Below, one piece after another: positions 6,761 through 10,150 of a stretch of 10,150 nt of DNA. Position 1 is the first letter of the stretch; the number at the start of each line of letters is the position of its first letter. The notes under the pieces were generated by a model. It did not search any database. It saw only the letters and a list, made by a program, of their open reading frames with translations, and was not told the DNA's origin. The position numbers and the translations under genes are program-made. The DNA lies in NCBI GenBank assembly GCA_003524845.1, contig DQGR01000030.1, positions 1 to 10,150 of the forward strand. The letters run 5' to 3'. The DNA is from Patescibacteria group bacterium (lineage in GTDB: Bacteria; Patescibacteriota; Microgenomatia; UBA10105).

Positions 6761-6840
6761 CCTGCCCGCCAGATGCTCTTGCATCAGGCAAGTGCAGGCG
6801 GGTCTTTGATTACTTACCTTTGGACAAGCAAAGAAAGTAA
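6761..6840. repeat. Intergenic double hairpin repeat between mreB and GT26
   Basis: Two adjoining inverted repeats fill this gap. In the first, CCCGCC (6765-6770) pairs with GGCGGG (6797-6802) and encloses the small hairpin GATGC-TCTT-GCATC (6772-6785). In the second, TTACTTACCTTTG (6810-6822) pairs imperfectly with CAAAGAAAGTAA (6829-6840). The arrangement resembles dispersed intergenic repeats. It starts 10 bases after the mreB stop and could stabilise the mRNA end or limit read-through into the GT26 gene. No T-run follows either stem, so it is not called a terminator. Confidence 0.7.
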
Positions 6841-6849
6841 TAAAATAAT

Positions 6850-7854
6850 TTATTTCCGCGCAATCGACCGTTTATAGAGTTCAATATTCTCAAGGGCCAC
6901 CCCGGTTCCGCGCACCACACACAGGAGCGCATCCTCGGCAATGTGGCAAGGAACTCCGGTCGTTTTGGTCATCAGCATGTCAAAATTGCGAAGTAAAGAA
7001 GTTCCACCGGACAACACAATTCCTTTATCAATAATGTCTGCGCCCAACTCCGGCGGCGTTTCCTCAAGTACATTTTTCACAGCTCCAATCATTTGCATAA
7101 GTATCGGCTGCATCGCTTCAGTAATTTCGTGCGAAGTAATTTCGACCATGCGGGGAAGCCCTGACGCCATATCGCGGCCACGCACTTCCATGGTGATATC
7201 TTTATCAAGCGGGGTAGCCGATCCAATCTGGAGTTTGACGTCTTCAGCCATGCGTTCACCAATAATTAAGTTGTATTTTTTCTTGATAAATTGGGCTACC
7301 CGCTCATCAAGTTTAGTGCCAGCCACCCGCGCGCTTTTGTTTACGACAATGCCGCCTAAAGACACAATTGCCGCCTCAGTTGAGCCACCGCCAATATCGA
7401 CGATCATGTGTCCCGAAGCTTGTGCGATAGGAATTTTGGCGCCAATGGCCGCAGCCAGTGGTTCTTCAATTAAATACGCCACTTTGGCTCCAGCTGCCAA
7501 AGTCGCATCCAGCACAGCCCGCCGTTCTACTTGCGTAACTCCAGCTGGCACGCAAATCATCACCTCAGGTTTAAATAAAAACGACTTGCCGGCGACTTTC
7601 TGGATAAAATACCGCAGCATGGCCTCAGTAATCCGGTAATCTGCAATCACGCCGTCGCGAAGCGGTCTGGTCGCCATGATGTTGCCGGGAGTACGCCCGA
7701 GCATATCCCGTGCTTCGCTACCCACTGCCACTACCCGGTTATCATCAATCGAAACCGCAACCACAGTGGGCTCATTTAACACCACACCCTCACCAGCCAA
7801 GTATACGAGAGAGTTGGCAGTACCTAAATCAATGCCTAATCGTTTACTAAACAT
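6850..7854 (-). CDS. mreB: Rod shape-determining protein MreB
   Basis: A 334-residue actin homologue of standard length. It forms membrane-associated filaments that direct peptidoglycan synthesis and keep rod shape. Actin-fold nucleotide motifs are intact: IDLGTANS (8-15, phosphate 1), DIGGGSTE (153-160, phosphate 2) and LSGGTSLL (281-288, adenosine), with EEPLAAAIGA (130-139) between. The N-terminal MFSKRL can serve as part of a membrane-contact region in relatives. The start at 7854 gives the family's usual beginning; no Shine-Dalgarno sequence is seen, the bases before it being GCTGCAAAT. A 69-base element ends 12 bases upstream, and a truncated second copy of the mreB 5' end overlaps the start by eight bases. 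mreC and mreD are not adjacent; the GT26 gene follows downstream across a repeat block. Confidence 0.97.
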   Translation of the reverse strand: MFSKRLGIDLGTANSLVYLAGEGVVLNEPTVVAVSIDDNRVVAVGSEARDMLGRTPGNIMATRPLRDGVIADYRITEAMLRYFIQKVAGKSFLFKPEVMICVPAGVTQVERRAVLDATLAAGAKVAYLIEEPLAAAIGAKIPIAQASGHMIVDIGGGSTEAAIVSLGGIVVNKSARVAGTKLDERVAQFIKKKYNLIIGERMAEDVKLQIGSATPLDKDITMEVRGRDMASGLPRMVEITSHEITEAMQPILMQMIGAVKNVLEETPPELGADIIDKGIVLSGGTSLLRNFDMLMTKTTGVPCHIAEDALLCVVRGTGVALENIELYKRSIARK

Positions 7855-7969
7855 ATTTGCAGCCTGCCCCGAAGTCGCACTCCTCGAGAGTGCGAGGCTG
7901 TAAGCCTCCAGCTCGAGGTAAGCGTACTTCTGGGGTGCCTAAGTCTATTCCCAGTCTTTTTGAAAACAT
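7847..7969 (-). pseudogene. Diverged fragment of a second mreB 5' end, with a 40-codon frame into mreB
   Basis: The frame starting at 7969 encodes MFSKRLGIDLGT, identical to the first 12 residues of the MreB at 7854, and then loses all similarity. Eleven of 36 bases differ between the two copies (for example TCA against AGT, AGA against CGA, CTG against TTA) and every change is synonymous. This means both copies were under protein-level selection while they diverged, so the fragment derives from a paralogue or from a related strain's mreB, not from a recent local duplication. After codon 12 the frame runs through the inverted-repeat element as PEVRLPRAGGLQPRTLEE and onward, stopping at TAG (7849-7847) inside mreB codons 2-3. 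It may now act only as a translated leader. Confidence 0.8.
7867..7935. mobile_element. 69-base inverted-repeat (MITE-like) element
   Basis: The ends are CCCCGAAGT (7867-7875) and ACTTCTGGGG (7926-7935), inverted repeats that differ by one missing base. Inside are two adjacent hairpins: TCGCACTC with GAGTGCGA (7875-7882 and 7888-7895) and GAGGCT with AGCCTC (7894-7899 and 7903-7908), then a CTCGAG palindrome (7912-7917). It encodes no transposase. The right end falls exactly where similarity between the mreB fragment and mreB ends. No target-site duplication is evident. It could be a miniature transposable element or a REP-like structured repeat. Confidence 0.6.
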
Positions 7970-7975
7970 ATGGTC

Positions 7976-8017
7976 AGTCGTTGGTCGTTAGTCTTTAGTC
8001 ATTAGACCCCAGTCAAA
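7976..8017. repeat. Degenerate heptamer array upstream of the mreB fragment
   Basis: Six 7-base units in register: AGTCGTT, GGTCGTT, AGTCTTT, AGTCATT, AGACCCC, AGTCAAA. A small hairpin follows, AAACGAT (8022-8028) with ATCGTTT (8033-8039) around ACTC. The array and hairpin occupy most of the noncoding stretch between mreB and the PEGA gene. No convincing mreB promoter was found in it; a TAGAAT at 8049-8044 on the minus strand has only poorly spaced -35 candidates. Confidence 0.65.
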
Positions 8018-8068
8018 CGACAAACGATACTCATCGTTTACCCATTCTACCATGCTTTCATTTGTTAA

Positions 8069-8098
8069 TTGTGAACCTTGTGGCGACTCGGGTATAAT
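8069..8098 (+). promoter_or_regulatory. Predicted promoter giving a leaderless PEGA-gene mRNA
   Basis: TTGTGA (8069-8074) and a perfect TATAAT (8093-8098) are 18 bases apart. The expected start, seven bases past the -10 box, is base 8105, the A of the ATG. The mRNA would then have no 5' leader. This decides the start codon: the in-frame TTG at 8078 lies between the two boxes and cannot be used. Confidence 0.7.
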
Positions 8099-8104
8099 AG
8101 CTGC

Positions 8105-9412
8105 ATGCGCCGGATCCGCCGTTTTTTTCATGCCTTTCCCTCGCCCTGGCCGTTGATTTTTATTGTGGTCGGCACGATTGCCGTGATTTTATACGGCCGG
8201 GGGTATCGACCGGTGCTGCGGCCGGATTTAACTGATTCAACACTCAAGCCTACCGGTCTCCTGTCTGCCACCTCTGATCCGGTCGGCTCTGAAGTGTATA
8301 TCGATGGACTGTTAAAAACCGCGACCAATAACACCATTAATATCGATCCGGGTTGGTATATGGTGACCGTTTCCAAAGAAGGGTACATTTCCTGGCAAAA
8401 GCGGCTCCGGATCCAAGGAGAAGTGGTTACCCCTATTGACCCATTTTTGTTTCCGGCTAATCCCAGTCTGTCTCCGCTGACTACGGTCGGTGTTGGACAT
8501 CCTACATTATCCCCAGACGGCACGAAAATTGCGTATGTTATTCCCTTAACTACTGAGCAAAACAGTACTGCGGCTAAAAAAGCCGGGCTCTGGGTGTATG
8601 AGCTAGCCGAGCGGACGCTCGGATTTAATCGTGACCAGCGGCAAATTGGCACGAATAGCCCTGGTTTTAATTTTTCAAATAGTACGTTTCAGTGGTCTCC
8701 TGATTCTGCCCAAATCATGGTGGCTACCAAAAGTGCGGTACGCCTCTACAACATCAACCGCACCGATGATTTTCAAATTGTTACCGATGAACAATCCATC
8801 AGTAGCGAATGGGACGCCGAAAGCACGATTAGACTTCGCCAACAGCTGGCGGCGTTTAAACAGCCAATTATTGATATTGCCACGTCAAGTGCCCAGATCC
8901 TGTCTTTAAGTCCGGATGAATCGAAAATTCTCTATGAAGCGACTGCTGCGGCCACAATTCCACCGCTGCTCATTCCGCCGCTGATTGGCACCAACCCAAC
9001 ACCTGAAGAACGGGATATCAAGCCAGGACGAATTTACGTCTACGACAGCCGGGAAGACAAAAACTATTTTGTGCTGGATAAAAAAGAACTACCGGTTCCC
9101 ACTCCTTCTCCTTCGCCGAAAACTCAACGCGCCCTGGCCTCACCAGCTGTATCTGCAACAAATCAACTGCTGAGTGGTAAAAACGAACTACCTATTTACT
9201 GGTTTCCGACCTCCCGTCACTTGGCGCTCGCGCTTGAGGGGAAAATTGACATCCTGGAGTTTGACCGGACGAACTGGGTCACGGTCTATTCCGGACCGTT
9301 TATCGAAGGTTTTATCGCGCCCTGGCCCAATGGCTCGCGGATTATTATCATGACGAATTTGAACCCCGGCGTCTCGGCCCTACCAAATCTGTATACGGTG
9401 AATTTGAGGTAA
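8105..9412 (+). CDS. Membrane-anchored PEGA domain protein with WD40-like (PD40) repeats
   Basis: A 435-residue protein. A basic N-terminus (MRRIRRFF) precedes one hydrophobic span, WPLIFIVVGTIAVILYG (15-31), so it is most likely a type II membrane protein with the rest outside the cytoplasm. Residues about 50-117 form a PEGA domain: SDPVGSEVYIDG, TINIDPGWYMVTVSKEGY and a closing strand ending PFLFP. Further on are propeller-type blades seen as HPTLSPDGTKIAYV, FQWSPDSAQIMVA and LSLSPDESKILY, each with the S-P-D turn of TolB/PD40 repeats, and a later degenerate blade near YWFPTSRHLALALEGKIDILEFD. A proline- and serine-rich linker (PVPTPSPSPK) interrupts them. Such proteins are thought to bind surface glycans or proteins; the ligand is unknown. 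It is divergent from mreB and convergent with the tRNA-Arg. Confidence 0.9.
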   Translation: MRRIRRFFHAFPSPWPLIFIVVGTIAVILYGRGYRPVLRPDLTDSTLKPTGLLSATSDPVGSEVYIDGLLKTATNNTINIDPGWYMVTVSKEGYISWQKRLRIQGEVVTPIDPFLFPANPSLSPLTTVGVGHPTLSPDGTKIAYVIPLTTEQNSTAAKKAGLWVYELAERTLGFNRDQRQIGTNSPGFNFSNSTFQWSPDSAQIMVATKSAVRLYNINRTDDFQIVTDEQSISSEWDAESTIRLRQQLAAFKQPIIDIATSSAQILSLSPDESKILYEATAAATIPPLLIPPLIGTNPTPEERDIKPGRIYVYDSREDKNYFVLDKKELPVPTPSPSPKTQRALASPAVSATNQLLSGKNELPIYWFPTSRHLALALEGKIDILEFDRTNWVTVYSGPFIEGFIAPWPNGSRIIIMTNLNPGVSALPNLYTVNLR

Positions 9413-9433
9413 GTTGTACCCTACCGAAATTTG

Positions 9434-9505
9434 CGCCGCTAGAAGGAATTGAACCCTCATCTTACCCTTAGGACGGGTCTGCTCTATCCGTTGAGCTATA
9501 GCGGC
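9434..9505 (-). tRNA. tRNA-Arg (anticodon CCU)
   Basis: The minus strand folds as a 72-base tRNA. The acceptor stem is GCCGCTA with TAGCGGC, a perfect 7 pairs. The D stem is GCTC with GAGC and its loop contains GG. The anticodon loop GTCCTAA has anticodon CCT, reading AGG codons. The T arm is GAGGG, TTCAATT, CCTTC with one G-U pair. The discriminator is G and CCA is not encoded, so it must be added after transcription. The first anticodon-stem pair is a G-A mismatch (27-43), leaving four pairs. The 5' part is shared with the tail of the four-helix-bundle reading frame. Confidence 0.93.
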
Positions 9506-10067
9506 GTGGACCTATTTTACTTTGTAACCGCTGTTTAAACAAATTTTCAGTGTAACCACCCATATTTATAAATTTCGCTTCCATGGCTTTTATTTGTCTA
9601 TTGAGAAGATATGTTGCCAGATGGCATAAAGTAAGCAAAAAGTTTGCAGCTATTTCAGGATCCCGAGGTAAACTAGACTTTTCTTTTAAGTTGCCCAGGT
9701 TACTTAAGTTACTTATATTGGTAAGTCGATAAGCATATTGTCGAAATTTGGTAATTCTGACATCAGTTTTCGGCCAAATCGAAATACGTCTTTGCCGTAA
9801 AAAGTCTTCGTAATCAGCCAACAATTCTTCAAATGACGCGTTTGCAACGCCGAGTAGCTTTATTTCCCCCTTTTTGCTGGTCTGACTTTGTCCCACTCCC
9901 TCAATGATGTTTTGTTTACCTGATCGGGCAGCCTGGATCATTTGCTCCCGAGTACGCCTGAAGTCAAATCCGGGTAAAAACTTTTGGCAAAACTCTACCG
10001 TCAAGTCGGAAATGATCTCACTGTAACGAAAGGTGAGTAGATACTTATATTTTGGTAATAGACTCAT
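9468..10067 (-). CDS. Four-helix-bundle suffix-type protein (S23-like)
   Basis: The frame encodes 199 residues. It matches by eye the four-helix-bundle proteins related to those encoded by 23S rRNA intervening sequences: YKYLLTFRYSEIISDLTVEFCQKFL, then RRTREQMIQAARSGKQNIIEG (38-57), NASFEELLADYEDFLRQR (76-93) and a final helix pair ending in GGYTENLFKQRL. The molecular role of this family is unknown. Between helices, residues 119-127 read SNLSNL-type triplets encoded by a 9-base repeat. The natural end is expected near residue 184; the last 12 residues (RRYSSTDRADPS) are translated from the tRNA-Arg gene, so the stop was probably lost or the genes genuinely overlap by 38 bases. No Shine-Dalgarno sequence is seen; a 9-base repeat array abuts the ATG instead. 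Confidence 0.82.
   Translation of the reverse strand: MSLLPKYKYLLTFRYSEIISDLTVEFCQKFLPGFDFRRTREQMIQAARSGKQNIIEGVGQSQTSKKGEIKLLGVANASFEELLADYEDFLRQRRISIWPKTDVRITKFRQYAYRLTNISNLSNLGNLKEKSSLPRDPEIAANFLLTLCHLATYLLNRQIKAMEAKFINMGGYTENLFKQRLQSKIGPRRYSSTDRADPS
9514..9542 (-). promoter_or_regulatory. Predicted tRNA-Arg promoter
   Basis: On the minus strand TTGTTT (9542-9537) and TAAAAT (9519-9514) are 17 bases apart. Transcription would start around 9507, one or two bases before the mature 5' end at 9505. It lies within the 3' end of the four-helix-bundle frame. Confidence 0.45.
9688..9723. repeat. 9-base tandem repeat inside the four-helix-bundle gene
   Basis: Four units in register: AAGTTGCCC, AGGTTACTT, AAGTTACTT, ATATTGGTA. 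On the coding strand each nine bases give a triplet of the S-N-L type (residues about 116-127), in the loop before the last two helices. The period is three codons, so copy-number change would not break the frame. Confidence 0.8.
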
Positions 10068-10094
10068 AAGTTTCTTAAGTTACGTAGGTTACTT
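10068..10094. repeat. 9-base tandem repeat abutting the four-helix-bundle start codon
   Basis: Three units, AAGTTTCTT, AAGTTACGT, AGGTTACTT, of the same type as the array at 9688-9723, one unit (AGGTTACTT) being identical. The array ends directly at the ATG, occupying the place of the ribosome binding site. Confidence 0.75.
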
Positions 10095-10121
10095 ATCCAT
10101 TTTATCAGCTCGTGGTAAAAT
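10093..10121 (+). promoter_or_regulatory. Predicted promoter of the last tRNA
   Basis: A TAAAAT box (10116-10121) lies seven bases before the tRNA 5' end at 10129, with only a weak -35 match (TTATCC, 10093-10098, 17-base spacer). The expected start coincides with the first tRNA base. Confidence 0.4.
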
Positions 10122-10126
10122 ACCAA
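10099..10126 (-). promoter_or_regulatory. Predicted promoter of the four-helix-bundle gene
   Basis: On the minus strand TTGGTA (10126-10121) and TAAAAT (10104-10099) are 16 bases apart. Transcription would start near 10092, so the leader would consist of the 9-base repeat array. It faces and overlaps the tRNA promoter on the other strand. Confidence 0.45.
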
Positions 10127-10128
10127 CA

Positions 10129-10150
10129 CGGGATGTAGTTCAGTTGGTAG
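10129..10150 (+). tRNA. tRNA, 5' part only, probably tRNA-Pro
   Basis: CGGGATG fits an acceptor strand, followed by T8, A9, GTTC as D stem and AGTTGGTAG as D loop. Placing T at position 8 requires the 5' base to be C, which is characteristic of bacterial tRNA-Pro (and of initiator tRNA, whose sequence differs). The anticodon is beyond the window edge, so the identity is an inference. Confidence 0.75.

Noticed and set aside
6941..7639. Long plus-strand frame opposite mreB
   Set aside because: It is the antisense shadow of a strongly conserved gene, with no family motifs or start signals of its own.
8078..8104. TTG start for the PEGA protein, nine codons upstream
   Set aside because: It falls between the -35 and -10 boxes, so it would not be in the mRNA.
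6490..9532. Exact 16-base match TTACTTTGTAACCGCT at 6490-6505 and 9517-9532
   Set aside because: Both copies encode RLQS in the same frame of unrelated proteins and include a short self-complementary core; with only two copies this may be chance.
9468..10067. Four-helix-bundle gene as an rRNA intervening sequence or a retroelement accessory gene
   Set aside because: No 23S rRNA, reverse transcriptase or variable repeat is present in the window.

Overview
The window looks like a chromosomal segment of a Candidate Phyla Radiation (Patescibacteria) bacterium. This is inferred from gene content and style: compact genes with few Shine-Dalgarno sequences, several glycosyltransferases, a PEGA/beta-propeller membrane protein, a four-helix-bundle protein of the S23-like type, and short 7- or 9-base tandem repeats and hairpin elements both between and inside genes. 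The standard bacterial code fits, and TGA is used as a stop. No 16S or ribosomal protein gene is present to fix the lineage.

Bases 1-4208 (minus strand) hold a polysaccharide cluster read right to left: a glycogen/starch synthase-like GT5 gene (glgA, 4208-2688), two GT4 glycosyltransferases (2601-1372 and 1337-246) and the N-terminal part of a third GT4 (226 to beyond base 1). A heptamer-repeat block lies between glgA and the first GT4. Two divergent promoters at 4250-4345 serve glgA and a plus-strand gene (4358-4915) whose product joins a nucleoside 2-deoxyribosyltransferase-like domain to a C-terminal ribbon-helix-helix-like segment.

Bases 5052-6849 hold an unrecognised 291-residue protein (plus strand) that converges on, and overlaps by 21 bases, a WecG/TagA/CpsF (GT26) glycosyltransferase on the minus strand. 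The GT26 gene carries three separate in-frame repeat insertions. An intergenic hairpin-repeat block follows.

Bases 6850-8100 hold mreB (minus strand). Just upstream is a diverged second copy of its first 12 codons, cut off by a 69-base inverted-repeat element. The resulting 40-codon reading frame ends inside the start of mreB, so the two may be translationally coupled. Bases 7970-8068 contain no gene, only a degenerate heptamer array and a small hairpin.

Bases 8069-10150 hold a PEGA/WD40-like membrane protein whose promoter predicts a leaderless mRNA, a tRNA-Arg(CCU) on the minus strand, a four-helix-bundle protein whose reading frame runs into that tRNA, and the first 22 bases of a plus-strand tRNA, probably tRNA-Pro.

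Functionally the window centres on the cell surface: sugar polymer synthesis (GT5, GT4, GT26), cell shape (MreB) and an exported or membrane-anchored PEGA propeller. Nothing here is an obvious defence system. The most unusual signals are the mreB 5' duplication with its element and the repeat-invaded glycosyltransferase.
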